Positions 18,419 to 27,024 of a DNA stretch of 59,160 bases are shown here, in pieces. Source of the DNA: Asaia prunellae JCM 25354. Its GTDB lineage: Bacteria; Pseudomonadota; Alphaproteobacteria; Acetobacterales; Acetobacteraceae. Below the pieces are notes generated by a model, which saw nothing but the letters and a program-made list of their open reading frames with translations, did no database searches and was not told where the DNA came from. The first letter of the stretch is position 1. Every line of letters begins with the position of its first letter. The DNA lies in NCBI RefSeq assembly GCF_000613885.1, contig NZ_BAJV01000018.1, forward strand, positions 1 to 59,160, read 5' to 3'. The translations under genes and the position numbers were made by a program.

Positions 18419-19078
18419 ATGTCGGTTAGGCAGATCCTCTGTTTCGGTGATTCTCTGACCTGGGGCTGGGTGCCCGTTGCGGAAGGGAAGGCGACAACGC
18501 GTTACGATGCAGATCAGCGTTGGACCGGAGTGTCTGCCCATATTCTGGGCAATTCATATCGTGTGATCGAAGAGGGGTTGAGTGCCCGTACCACCTCGAT
18601 TGTCGATCCCAATGATCCGCGTCTCGATGGCTCAGCCTATCTTCCGACTGCGCTGGCCAGCCATTTGCCGCTTGACCTCGTTATCATCATGCTTGGTACG
18701 AATGACGCGAAAAGTGCCTATAAACGGACACCTCATGAAATTGCGCTGGGCATGTCCAAGCTGGTTGGCCAGGTGAAGGGATGCGCAGGAGGCGTTGGCA
18801 CCGCCTATCCGGCGCCGCAAGTGCTGATCGTTGCTCCACCACAGCTCGGTTCTGTTTCTGGTCCCTGGCTGGCCGCGCAGTTTGCTGAAGCGGCACCGAA
18901 AATTGCCGCTCTGCCAGAACATTATGCCGCGCTTGCCAAGGCCAAGGATGTTGGTTTTCTTGATGCAGGCCTGCACCTTGTAACCGATGGAAGTGACGGC
19001 GTTCATTTTACGCCGGAGAATAATCAGGCTCTTGGAAGGGCTGTAGCAGAGAAAGTGAAAACAATGCTGAAAGCCTGA
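18419..19078 (+). CDS. SGNH-family aryl esterase/acyltransferase (MsAcT-like)
   Basis: A 219-residue SGNH/GDSL hydrolase. Blocks are clear: GDSLTWGW with the catalytic Ser near residue 12, the oxyanion Gly in IEEGLSARTT, Asn in MLGTNDAKS and the Asp/His pair in DGVHFTPEN. The sequence is very close to the Mycobacterium smegmatis acyltransferase MsAcT, sharing CFGDSLTWGWVPV, EEGLSARTT, DPRLDGSAYLPT and LDLVIIMLGTND. That enzyme performs acyl transfer and perhydrolysis in water, so similar chemistry is plausible. No signal peptide is seen, so it is likely cytoplasmic. It stands alone, 143 bases before a siderophore receptor gene. Confidence 0.88.
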   Translation: MSVRQILCFGDSLTWGWVPVAEGKATTRYDADQRWTGVSAHILGNSYRVIEEGLSARTTSIVDPNDPRLDGSAYLPTALASHLPLDLVIIMLGTNDAKSAYKRTPHEIALGMSKLVGQVKGCAGGVGTAYPAPQVLIVAPPQLGSVSGPWLAAQFAEAAPKIAALPEHYAALAKAKDVGFLDAGLHLVTDGSDGVHFTPENNQALGRAVAEKVKTMLKA

Positions 19079-19163
19079 TCCGAGTGTGGCGTAGCCGTTC
19101 ACAGTCTAGTGATATTTGCGCCACAGTCAGATTGGTGAAAAGTAACGTTCCGATAACTTAAAT

Positions 19164-19178
19164 TGCGAATGACTCGCA
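19164..19178 (+). promoter_or_regulatory. Candidate Fur box upstream of siderophore receptor
   Basis: TGCGA-ATGAC-TCGCA is an inverted repeat preceded by a T, 44 bases before the receptor ATG. It resembles the TGCGAATnATTCGCA type of Fur site found upstream of receptor genes in other alphaproteobacteria. Iron repression of the receptor is the expected effect. Confidence 0.6.
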
Positions 19179-19221
19179 CTATCGCTAATCGTCTGCCGTT
19201 TTCTCACGGCAGGACAATTTT

Positions 19222-21435
19222 ATGCGCGCAGATTTTACCCGTATGGGTCTGGCGATGTGTGTTTCCTTCACGGCTTTGATGACCGGAAGCGCATGGTCGC
19301 AGGAAAAACAGCAGAATTCGAAAGCGCAATCCGGCGAGACGATTGCGTCAAAATCGGCAGTCCACCGCGCTTCGGCAGCGGATAAACCGAGCAGTGTCGA
19401 ACATCTGACCGTGCATGCCCAGAAGGGAGCCACGATCGCTTCGTCTGCGACAAAATCGAACACGCCCCTGATCGAGACGGCGCAGTCGGTGACCGTTGTG
19501 ACGCGTAACGAGATGGATATCCGTGGGGTTCTGAATCTCAACCAGGCCGTGCGTTATGCAGCAGGCATCACGCCCGATCTGCGTGGCGGTGTCGGCACAC
19601 GTTATGATCTGTTCCAGCTGCGTGGTTTCACCATCCCCGAATTTCTCGACGGGCTGCGGCTGCAGGATAGCCCGACAGGCTATGCTATTGCCCAGATCGA
19701 CACATCCCGCCTTGAAAGACTGGAAATTCTCAAGGGCCCGGCTTCTGCGCTCTATGGCCAGTCCAGCCCCGGCGGCCTTGTGGCTCTGCAGAGCAAGATG
19801 CCGCTCGACAAGGTGTCCTATGGCTCCGTCAACGCCACCGGCGGCATGTTCGATCTCTATCGTGTCGATGCCGATATGGGTGGTTACGCGACAAAAGACG
19901 GTTCAATCCGCTATCGTGTCTATGGCACCGTCAACGGACAGCATACGCAGCTTACCCGCACAGGTAGCCGTCGCTTTTCCATCAGCCCGACTGTCAGCTT
20001 TGGTGGCAACGGGCCGGATACGCTGACCCTGATCGGCAATTACCAGTATGATCCCGAGGCCGGCACTTATGGTGGTGTACCGCTTGAAGGGTCACTCAAG
20101 CCGGCACCATTCGGTGGCTATCTGCCGCGCAATTTCTATGATGGTGATGCGCGTTTCGAGAAGTTCAACCGCAAGCACGGCGCCTTTACCTATATCTACA
20201 CCCATCGTTTCAATAATGACTGGAGCTTCTCGACCCGCGGTCGTTATGATGATCTCAAGACGCAATATCGCAGTGTCTATAATGCCGGTTACTGGAATGC
20301 CGATGGCATGTTGCCGCGTTATGGCTTTGGTACGACCGAGCATACGCACAACCTTGCTTTCGATAGCGGGTTTCACGGCAAGCTGCGCACTGGCCCCTTT
20401 ACCCATATGCTCATGGCCGGGTTTGATTATCAGCAACAATGGGCCAACGAGACGGCCGGGTCGAGCAACGCGCCTGATCTGAATGTCTTTGCACCGAATT
20501 ACGATATGGGGATCGACCCACTCCAGACCTATGCGCGCTACAAGGTGGATTCCCATCAGATCGGTGCTTACGGTCAGGATGAAATCCACTGGGGTGGACT
20601 GATTCTGACAGGCAGCATTCGCAATGACTGGTTCCGTTCGCGTCAGATTGAATATCTGTCGGATTCGAACTCCAAGCAGAGCCCGAGTCAGATCACATGG
20701 CGTGCATCAGGACTCTATCATTTCAAGTTCGGTCTTGCGCCCTATATCAGCTATGCGACCTCGTTCCAGCCGCAGACTGGCGTGGTGATTGAGACGAGTG
20801 GCGCGACTCATCAGGCTAGTCCGTCTATCGGCAAGCAACTTGAAGGTGGTCTGAAGTATCAGCTGCCTGGCACACCGATCCTGCTGACAGCTGCCGGGTT
20901 TCATATTGAGCAGACCAATGTCCTGCTTTCGATTCCTAATACGATCTACAACACGCAGCAGGGCCTCGTACATTCTGATGGTTTCGAATTCGAGGCCCAT
21001 ATGGATAGCTGGCATAATCTGACTGTTGATGCCGCTGTCAGCGTACAGCGGGTCAAGGACGATTCGACCGGAAAGCCGCTTATCCAGTCCGGCCGTGGCA
21101 ATGCCTCGCTGTTCGGGTTCTACACTCTCCCCAAAGGTCGTCTGAAGTCCCTCGGCTTTGGTGCAGGCATGCGCTATTCGGCCTCGGCCTATGGCGGTGA
21201 GGCCAGCTACGGCAGCGCGAATGTGCCGCAATATGCGCTGTTTGACGCCTCACTGCGCTATGATCTGGCCAATGTTTCGAGAAACCTGAAGGGCTGGACG
21301 GTGGGTGCCAGCGTGCGAAACCTGTTTGACAAGCGTTATGTCACCAACTGCCTTGCCTATGCATCTTATGGTCAGGCCTTCTGCTATTATGGCGAGCGTC
21401 GCAATGCGCAGGCCAATATCGGTTTTGCCTGGTGA
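19222..21435 (+). CDS. TonB-dependent siderophore receptor
   Basis: Outer-membrane, TonB-energised receptor for an Fe(III)-siderophore. The 737-residue precursor has a signal peptide (LAMCVSFTALMTGSAWS). A plug domain follows, with ETAQSVTVVTRNEMDIRGV, a LRGF strand and LERLEILKGPASALYGQSSPGG. A 22-strand barrel ends in NIGFAW with an aromatic C-terminus. The extended segment after the signal (about 25-75) is polar with no clear secretin/TonB short N-terminal domain, so it is probably a plain transporter rather than a FecA-type transducer. Intact reading frame. A Fur-like palindrome precedes it and a hairpin pair follows. Ligand unknown. Confidence 0.92.
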   Translation: MRADFTRMGLAMCVSFTALMTGSAWSQEKQQNSKAQSGETIASKSAVHRASAADKPSSVEHLTVHAQKGATIASSATKSNTPLIETAQSVTVVTRNEMDIRGVLNLNQAVRYAAGITPDLRGGVGTRYDLFQLRGFTIPEFLDGLRLQDSPTGYAIAQIDTSRLERLEILKGPASALYGQSSPGGLVALQSKMPLDKVSYGSVNATGGMFDLYRVDADMGGYATKDGSIRYRVYGTVNGQHTQLTRTGSRRFSISPTVSFGGNGPDTLTLIGNYQYDPEAGTYGGVPLEGSLKPAPFGGYLPRNFYDGDARFEKFNRKHGAFTYIYTHRFNNDWSFSTRGRYDDLKTQYRSVYNAGYWNADGMLPRYGFGTTEHTHNLAFDSGFHGKLRTGPFTHMLMAGFDYQQQWANETAGSSNAPDLNVFAPNYDMGIDPLQTYARYKVDSHQIGAYGQDEIHWGGLILTGSIRNDWFRSRQIEYLSDSNSKQSPSQITWRASGLYHFKFGLAPYISYATSFQPQTGVVIETSGATHQASPSIGKQLEGGLKYQLPGTPILLTAAGFHIEQTNVLLSIPNTIYNTQQGLVHSDGFEFEAHMDSWHNLTVDAAVSVQRVKDDSTGKPLIQSGRGNASLFGFYTLPKGRLKSLGFGAGMRYSASAYGGEASYGSANVPQYALFDASLRYDLANVSRNLKGWTVGASVRNLFDKRYVTNCLAYASYGQAFCYYGERRNAQANIGFAW

Positions 21436-21444
21436 GCTGTAACA

Positions 21445-21464
21445 GCCGGGGGGAGACCCCCGGC
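21445..21464 (+). terminator. GC hairpin after siderophore receptor
   Basis: GCCGGGGG (21445-21452) and CCCCCGGC (21457-21464) form a perfect 8-base-pair stem around GAGA, ten bases after the receptor stop. No T-tract follows, but position and stability fit a terminator. Confidence 0.6.
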
Positions 21465-21490
21465 GATATCCGGGTTTGACCGGACAGGAA

Positions 21491-21524
21491 AAGACCCCGG
21501 AGCGCGGAAGCATTCCAGGGTCTT
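21491..21524. terminator. Second inverted repeat between receptor and nucleoside hydrolase genes
   Basis: AAGACCCCGGA (21491-21501) pairs with TCCAGGGTCTT (21514-21524), with one G-U pair. It lies just beyond the 3' end of the minus-strand nucleoside hydrolase and could terminate it. Confidence 0.5.
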
Positions 21525-21545
21525 GCGTTTCTCAGGGGCCGAGCC

Positions 21546-22490
21546 TTACGGCAGGCGCGAGAGACGTTCGGTCAGAACCTGATAGAAACCGTCTGAGTCG
21601 ACGTCGCGCAGATAGAGCGCATTGGCAGCACGACCCGTTACGCTCCAGTAATCCACGACCGTCTGGCCTGAGGAAAGAGCGCTCTGGGTTTCGACCTCGA
21701 CATTGACGAGGCGCCCCTGAAACAGGTCGGGGCGCAGGAGCCACATGATGGTGCAGGGGTCATGCAACGGTGCGCCTGCCCAGCCATATTTTTCCAGATC
21801 GAACCGTTCTGAAAAACCCAGCATACCCCCTACACAGCGACCGGCAGCATTGCCCAGAGCCCGGATACGCCCGAGACGTGACGGTGTGGTCAGAACCTGA
21901 TGGGTAACATCGAGCGGAAGTATGACCAACGGTACGCCGGAGCCCAGAACAATGGCTGCGGCCTCAGGATCAACATAGGCATTGAATTCGGCATTGGGAG
22001 TGATGTTGCCCCCTTCGAAACAGGCCCCGATCATGGAGACCACGCGATGAATGCGTGGTGCGATATCAGGCGCTTTCTGCAACGCGGTGGCAAGATTGGT
22101 CATCGGACCCAAAGTCACGATGGTCAGACTTCCCTCAGGCTCATGACGCAGTGTCTCGATCAGGAATTCCACGGCATGCGGGGAGTCGGCCAGTTTGGTC
22201 GGGCGAGGCAGATCGGCACCATCGAGTCCGCTCTCACCATGTACATGCTCAGCCCGTACCGGAGGGCGTGCAAGAGGCAGGTCGCAGCCGCTGTGCAGCG
22301 GAATATCAGTGCGTCCGGCCAGTTCGAGAATGGCAGCGGCATTGCGTGTTGTATTGGCAATGCCGCTATTGCCGCCCACTGTCAGGATCGCCTCGACCGT
22401 GAGGTCTTTGGGGGAAGCCAGAGCCAGAAGAATGGCGACGGCATCGTCCTGACCGGGATCGGTGTCGATAATGATCCGTGTGGGCGTCAT
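21546..22490 (-). CDS. Nucleoside hydrolase (inosine-uridine preferring family)
   Basis: Hydrolyses the N-glycosidic bond of ribonucleosides for base salvage. From the ATG at 22490 (AAGGAG seven bases upstream) the protein has 314 residues. It carries the N-terminal calcium and ribose motif DTDPGQDDAVAI, GNSGIANTTRNA, the conserved TLGPMTNLA, NAEFNAYVDPEAAAIVL and PLHDPCTI, which holds the catalytic-region Asp. The open frame extends 21 residues upstream but into the DUF3297 gene. It follows that gene by four bases, so the two are one unit. Substrate preference is not predictable here. Confidence 0.92.
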   Translation of the reverse strand: MTPTRIIIDTDPGQDDAVAILLALASPKDLTVEAILTVGGNSGIANTTRNAAAILELAGRTDIPLHSGCDLPLARPPVRAEHVHGESGLDGADLPRPTKLADSPHAVEFLIETLRHEPEGSLTIVTLGPMTNLATALQKAPDIAPRIHRVVSMIGACFEGGNITPNAEFNAYVDPEAAAIVLGSGVPLVILPLDVTHQVLTTPSRLGRIRALGNAAGRCVGGMLGFSERFDLEKYGWAGAPLHDPCTIMWLLRPDLFQGRLVNVEVETQSALSSGQTVVDYWSVTGRAANALYLRDVDSDGFYQVLTERLSRLP

Positions 22491-22494
22491 GGGT

Positions 22495-22767
22495 TTACTC
22501 CTTGCCGGCTTCTCCGGCGCTGTCGCCTTCGGGGCCCTTGATCCAGGCTTCAACCTTGCCTGATACCTTGATGGTCATGGGATTGCCCTTGCGATCGAGC
22601 GTCTTGCCAACGGCCAGGCGCACCCAGCCTTCACTGATGCAGTATTCCTGCACATTGGTGCGCTCTTCGCCATTGAAACGGATGCCGATGCCTTTTTCCA
22701 GCAGGGCTTCGTCATAGAATGGGCTGCCCGGTGTGGCGCTCAGACGGTCTGGCATGGTGTCGCTCAT
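22495..22767 (-). CDS. DUF3297 family protein
   Basis: A 90-residue protein of the DUF3297 family, of unknown function though sometimes annotated by mistake as glutathione peroxidase. It begins MSDTMPDRLSATPGSPFYDE and has the family core GIGIRFNGEERTNVQEYCISEG and VRLAVGKTLDRKGNPMTIK, then an acidic tail. The ATG at 22767 has a perfect GGAGG upstream; the frame extends to 22878 but lacks support there. It is the first gene of a two-gene unit with the nucleoside hydrolase. Confidence 0.88.
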   Translation of the reverse strand: MSDTMPDRLSATPGSPFYDEALLEKGIGIRFNGEERTNVQEYCISEGWVRLAVGKTLDRKGNPMTIKVSGKVEAWIKGPEGDSAGEAGKE

Positions 22768-22851
22768 GGGATATCCTCCGGTTTGGCGCGTGTTCCAGTT
22801 CTTGTCATGGACATAACCCGAGTTCCAGTCGGCGCAAAGCACCGGAACGCA

Positions 22852-22886
22852 AAACGGGCGCGAGGTGATTAGCCTCACGCCCGTTT
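22852..22886 (-). terminator. Terminator hairpin after mmsA
   Basis: The arms at 22852-22865 and 22873-22886 pair over 14 positions with one mismatch around a 7-base loop. On the minus strand the stem runs into TTTTGCG. It lies 36 bases after the mmsA stop and 85 bases before the DUF3297 start, so it separates the two. Confidence 0.65.
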
Positions 22887-22922
22887 GGGGCCGTTTTGCG
22901 GCGTTGTGTATCGAGGGTATCC

Positions 22923-24419
22923 TCAGCCCAGGGTAGGCATCACAAAATCTGCACCCTGACGGATGCCGGTCGGCCAGCGTGAGGTGACCGCCTTGTATTT
23001 GGTAAAGAAGCGTACCCCTTCGGCCCCATGCATATGATGATCACCGAAGAGCGAGGCTTTCCAGCCGCCGAAGGAGTGGAAGGCCATTGGTACCGGGATC
23101 GGTACGTTCACACCCACCATGCCGGCCTGTACCCGATGGGTAAAGGCGCGTGCACTGTCGCCGTCACGGGTAAAGATCGCAGTGCCGTTGCCGAATTCAT
23201 GGTCGTTGACCAGTTTGAGCGCTGTTTCGAAGTCAGGCACGCGCACCACCGCCAGAACGGGGCCGAAGATTTCTTCGCGATAGATCCGCATTTCCGGGGT
23301 GACATGATCGAAAAGCGACCCACCGATAAAGAACCCTTCCGGATTTTCGGGTGATTTGAAATCACGGCCGTCGACCAGAAGTTTCGCCCCTTCTTCAGCA
23401 CCGATTGTGACATAAGACGCCACTTTCTCGCGATGGACCTTTGTGACCAGAGGTCCCATCTCGGTTGCATCCAGTGTGCCATTGCCGATCTTGAGCGCTT
23501 TTACCTTGGGGATCAGCTTCTCGATCAGTGTGTCTGCAACAGGCCCGACTGCGACCGCGACGGAAATGGCCATGCAGCGTTCGCCAGCCGAGCCATAGGC
23601 AGCGCCCATCAGCGCATCGACGGTCTTGTCGAGATCGCAATCAGGCATGACCACAGCATGGTTCTTGGCACCACCAAGAGCCTGTACGCGCTTGCCATGC
23701 GCCACACCTGTTTCATGGATATAACGGGCGATAGGGGTGGAGCCGACAAAGCTTATTGCCTGGACATCAGGGTGTTTCAGCAGCGCATCCACTACCAGCT
23801 TGTCGCCATGAACGACCTGGAAGACACCATCGGGCAGCCCTGCCTGCTTGAGCAGGTCAGCAAGGATCAGCGAGGCTGAAGGGTCGCGTTCAGAGGGTTT
23901 GAGTATGAAACAGTTACCGCAGGCCAGGGCCATGGGGGCCATCCAGAGCGGTACCATAACCGGGAAATTGAAAGGCGTAATGCCTGCTACCACACCCAGA
24001 GGCTGACGCATTGACCATGCGTCAATCCCGCGCCCGACCTGCTCCGTGAATTCGCCTTTCAGCAGTTCCGGCGCGCCGGTTGCAAATTCAACCACTTCCA
24101 TGCCGCGCGTTACTTCACCCAGCGCGTCGGACAGAACCTTGCCATGTTCCGAGGTGATCACAGCGGCCAGATCACGCGCATGCTTTTCGATCAGGTCACG
24201 AAAGCGGAAAAGGACGCGTGCTCGTGCGAGAGGTGTGGTCTGGGCCCAGCCAGGGAAGGCGTTTTTTGCTGCGGCAACAGCATCATCGACGTCTTTCGTA
24301 TCGCCCAGCACCAGTTGCGCTGCGACCTTGCCTGTGGCCGGGTTGAAGACATCACCCCGCTTCTGGCCGTGGCCCTCGGTGCGCGATCCATTGATAAAAT
24401 GCTGAATCAGACTGCTCAT
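22923..24419 (-). CDS. mmsA: CoA-acylating methylmalonate-semialdehyde dehydrogenase
   Basis: NAD-dependent aldehyde dehydrogenase that turns methylmalonate semialdehyde (valine breakdown) or malonate semialdehyde (inositol/beta-alanine breakdown) into propionyl- or acetyl-CoA. The 498-residue protein has the MMSDH-specific features [55 protein letters not shown] and the catalytic Cys in AGERCMAIS. It ends with the MMSDH C-terminal [14 protein letters not shown]. The ATG at 24419 follows AGGAGAGGAA; the frame opens at 24455. It is transcribed alone, with a long upstream gap. Confidence 0.95.
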   Translation of the reverse strand: MSSLIQHFINGSRTEGHGQKRGDVFNPATGKVAAQLVLGDTKDVDDAVAAAKNAFPGWAQTTPLARARVLFRFRDLIEKHARDLAAVITSEHGKVLSDALGEVTRGMEVVEFATGAPELLKGEFTEQVGRGIDAWSMRQPLGVVAGITPFNFPVMVPLWMAPMALACGNCFILKPSERDPSASLILADLLKQAGLPDGVFQVVHGDKLVVDALLKHPDVQAISFVGSTPIARYIHETGVAHGKRVQALGGAKNHAVVMPDCDLDKTVDALMGAAYGSAGERCMAISVAVAVGPVADTLIEKLIPKVKALKIGNGTLDATEMGPLVTKVHREKVASYVTIGAEEGAKLLVDGRDFKSPENPEGFFIGGSLFDHVTPEMRIYREEIFGPVLAVVRVPDFETALKLVNDHEFGNGTAIFTRDGDSARAFTHRVQAGMVGVNVPIPVPMAFHSFGGWKASLFGDHHMHGAEGVRFFTKYKAVTSRWPTGIRQGADFVMPTLG

Positions 24420-24909
24420 GAACGTCTTCCTCTCCTGTGCGACCGCAATAGGCAAAGCGCGCTGGACCCGCGCCTGATACGACCTTTATAGCCTCTGTCA
24501 TCGGGCACTGTTGTTGACAGCAGCACCCTCCAGAAACCGTCTCATACTTGGAAATTAATATTCTCTTTTTTGTATCATAAAAGAAAAATAATTCCATATT
24601 CTGGTTTTGATCTTCACGTTCCGGTGAACTTATCCGCCAACCGCTCGATCTTTCCCGGGAGCTGCTGGTGGGAAGAGGCATGAAAATGACATCCGCCGGT
24701 ATTGTCGTGTCGGGGAAGGGCCCGGGCGGAGCAAATGACGATTGGTATATAAAATTTCTGGTTCCGCTCCGGAAGACAGGGCAATACCGGTCATGATTTT
24801 GCCAGACCATCAGGTCACCCTGTCGGTCTGCTTTCCCGAACCAGACGCGTGAAGCAACGTTTGCCGCTGTGCCTGATCCGGTTCCTTTCCACGAGATCGA
24901 AGAGGTCTG
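24420..24909. other. Intergenic region between mmsA and lipase-like gene
   Basis: A 490-base divergent gap. An AT-rich patch at about 24543-24610 likely carries the mmsA promoter. The open frame on the minus strand here (24352-25191) has low-complexity, Gly/Ser-rich content and overlaps two recognised genes, so it is not taken as a gene. No RNA gene or repeat was recognised. Confidence 0.5.
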
Positions 24910-26061
24910 ATGCGTTCTGTCCTTGCCATGATGGCTGTTTCCGCCCTGACCCTTACTGCCTGTGCAATGGATGCTGATGAGGACGCCGAATCGCGTTACG
25001 CTCCCGTTGCAGCCGGTCAGGCCATCAAAATGGAGCAGAAAAACGCGCCCATTCCCGGTACAGCCTATCGTATGGCGTACCGCAGTACCGACGCGCATAA
25101 CCCCACCCATCTTGTTGCTGTTTCCGCTGAGGTCATGGTGCCGCGTGGCACGCCACCCGCCGGAGGATGGCCCGTCATGGCCTGGGCTCATGGCACGAGC
25201 GGAATTGGTCTGACCTGCGCGCCGTCAATTATGGGTATTGGTGGGCCGCAGGCAAGTTTCTACGGGAGCTGGCTACGTCGTGGTTATGCTGTCGTCGCAA
25301 CCGATTATCCCGGTCTTGGCGAGCCAGGTGCGGCGCTCTATCTGAACGCAAAATCGGAAGGCATGGCTGTGCTGGATTCCGTGCGCGCAGCCCGACGTCG
25401 TTTTCCGTCTCTTAGCGGGCATGTCGTGCTTCTGGGCCATGATCAGGGCGCGCAGGCCGTTCTTGCTGCTGCCGCTCTGGCAAAGGCCTATGCACCAAGC
25501 CTTCAGATCAAGGGCACGATTGCGCTGGGTGCGCCCTATTTCGATGGTGATTCCGGCCATATCCTGACCCAGGCCCATGGCGGTCGTCGCTTCGCTCCCG
25601 GAGTGGTTTACGGCTTGCTGCTTGGCGCTTCGCTCGGCGCGGCTGATTCTGCCTTCGATCCGTCCAGCGCTTTCAAGCCGCGTGCACTGCCTTTGTACCG
25701 CAAGGCGAGTGAACTTTGCCGTGGCGATTTCTTCGGTGCAGTCGAACATGCCGGTCTGACGCCTGACAATACGTTCCAGCCGGACGCGGAAAACGCTCTC
25801 GCTCCCGCATTGCAATGGGCGCGCTATCCTTCGCTCAAGCTGGCCTCTCCAGTCATGCTCGGTATCGCCACCAATGATACCCAGGTGCCGCCAGCCCAGC
25901 AGGAGAAGCTCAGGCAGGCGCTGTGTTCTGCCGGAACGAGTGTGAGCGTGCATCATTACCACGTCGAGCATTCCCCGCTTCTGAACGCTGCCGAAAACGA
26001 GGCTCAGACTTTCGCTGATCGCAGTTTACAGGGCAATGCGATCTCTTCCGACTGTCAGTAA
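24910..26061 (+). CDS. Secretory-lipase-like alpha/beta hydrolase lipoprotein with GHDQG elbow
   Basis: A 383-residue protein of the secretory lipase group of alpha/beta hydrolases. It starts with a lipoprotein signal ending LTLTAC (Cys18), so it is expected to be membrane-anchored and periplasm-facing. Fold features are WAHGTSGIGLTCAPS (oxyanion region), YAVVATDYPGLGEPG, a nucleophile elbow LLGHDQGAQAV, an acid candidate in GIATNDTQVPP and a late His in VEHSPLLN. The elbow normally reads GHSQG; codon GAT puts Asp where the catalytic Ser belongs. That is the arrangement in epoxide hydrolases and dehalogenases (GHDWG), or it marks an inactive relative. Activity is therefore open. The ATG follows AGAGGTCTG. 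Confidence 0.75.
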   Translation: MRSVLAMMAVSALTLTACAMDADEDAESRYAPVAAGQAIKMEQKNAPIPGTAYRMAYRSTDAHNPTHLVAVSAEVMVPRGTPPAGGWPVMAWAHGTSGIGLTCAPSIMGIGGPQASFYGSWLRRGYAVVATDYPGLGEPGAALYLNAKSEGMAVLDSVRAARRRFPSLSGHVVLLGHDQGAQAVLAAAALAKAYAPSLQIKGTIALGAPYFDGDSGHILTQAHGGRRFAPGVVYGLLLGASLGAADSAFDPSSAFKPRALPLYRKASELCRGDFFGAVEHAGLTPDNTFQPDAENALAPALQWARYPSLKLASPVMLGIATNDTQVPPAQQEKLRQALCSAGTSVSVHHYHVEHSPLLNAAENEAQTFADRSLQGNAISSDCQ

Positions 26062-26074
26062 CGGGGAGGGTTCC

Positions 26075-26089
26075 CAGGGCTTTGCCCTG
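26075..26089. terminator. Small hairpin between lipase-like gene and serB
   Basis: CAGGGC-TTT-GCCCTG, a perfect 6-base-pair stem (26075-26080 and 26084-26089), lies between two converging genes. No T-tract. Confidence 0.45.
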
Positions 26090-26093
26090 AGCC

Positions 26094-26983
26094 TCACTCC
26101 ACGAAAACACTCGCCGGGTAGCCCTGTGCAAACAGATGGGCGCGAAGGGTCGAGTGATTGACCTGCATCTCGATCATCTGGCGGACTTTCGGCTTAGCCT
26201 TATAGGCAATGCCCAGACCGGCCACGGCGAGCATCGGCAGGTCATTGGTGCCGTCTCCGGTGGTCAGGGCCGCGGAGGCTTTTACACCGCGTTCTTCAAG
26301 CAGGCGCTGCAGATGCTCTTCCTTGCTTTCAGGGCCAAGAACGGGCGCCGCGAGTTTGCCAGTAAATCTGCCATTCTCGATGTCGAACTCGTTACCGTAA
26401 TGTTCGTCAAAACCACAGACCTCGGCCACGCGGCTGGTGAAGAAGGTAAAGCCACCTGAGACGAGCGCTGTGCGGGCGTTATGGGCGCTCATGGTTCTGA
26501 CCAGTGTGCGGGCACCGGGATTCAGCCGCGCATTCTGCCAGACCTCTTCAAGGCAGGCAGTTGGTTTGCCGGTAAGTAATGCTACCCGTGCAAGAAGGGA
26601 TTCTGCAAAATCGAGCCTGCCGTTCATGCTATCGAGCGTCAGCTTTGTGACAGCGTCTCCAACGCCGGCCAGGGCGGCGACTTCATCGAGGCTTTCGCCA
26701 TCAAGAATGGTGCTGTCCATATCAGCGACCAGAACGGCCTTGCGGCGTCCCCGTGTCTTGACCAGAAGAGCATCGACCTTATGTCGCGCCAGGGTTGCGC
26801 GTATGGTGGCGATAGTTGGGGCGCCAGGGGCCGGTGCAGGACAGGGAATTTCGACGGCTTCCCCTGCAGAAAGCACGACGGGGTTCTTGCCCTTCACCAT
26901 GTTCCGGGCGATGTCGATGGCATCTCTGGCAGGGTGCCCTGTTCAGGGTCGGCAACGAGAACGAGAACGTAAGGTAAGGTCAT
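26094..26983 (-). CDS. serB: Phosphoserine phosphatase SerB (apparent frameshift near start)
   Basis: Last step of serine synthesis: O-phosphoserine to serine. The HAD-family core is intact from 26900 down: VADMDSTILDGES (nucleophile Asp), SGGFTFFTSR and GDGTNDLPML, ending YPASVFVE. The open frame begins at MVKGKNPV (26900), but homologues have about 30 more residues. These are present upstream, one frame away: ATG 26983 gives MTLPYVLVLVADPEQGTLP. Reading CCAGAG (minus strand, about 26928) as CCCAGAG then joins it to RDAIDIARNMVKG. The repaired length is 296. Divergent from miaA with 41 bases between the starts. Confidence 0.92.
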
Positions 26984-27024
26984 CTTGGCCCATCTGGTAG
27001 AAACGCTTGGGACAGTAAGACAGA

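Noticed and set aside
24352-25191. A 279-codon minus-strand frame between mmsA and the lipase-like gene
   Set aside because: It overlaps both genes, is rich in Gly/Ser/Thr/Arg without domain pattern and has no ribosome site.
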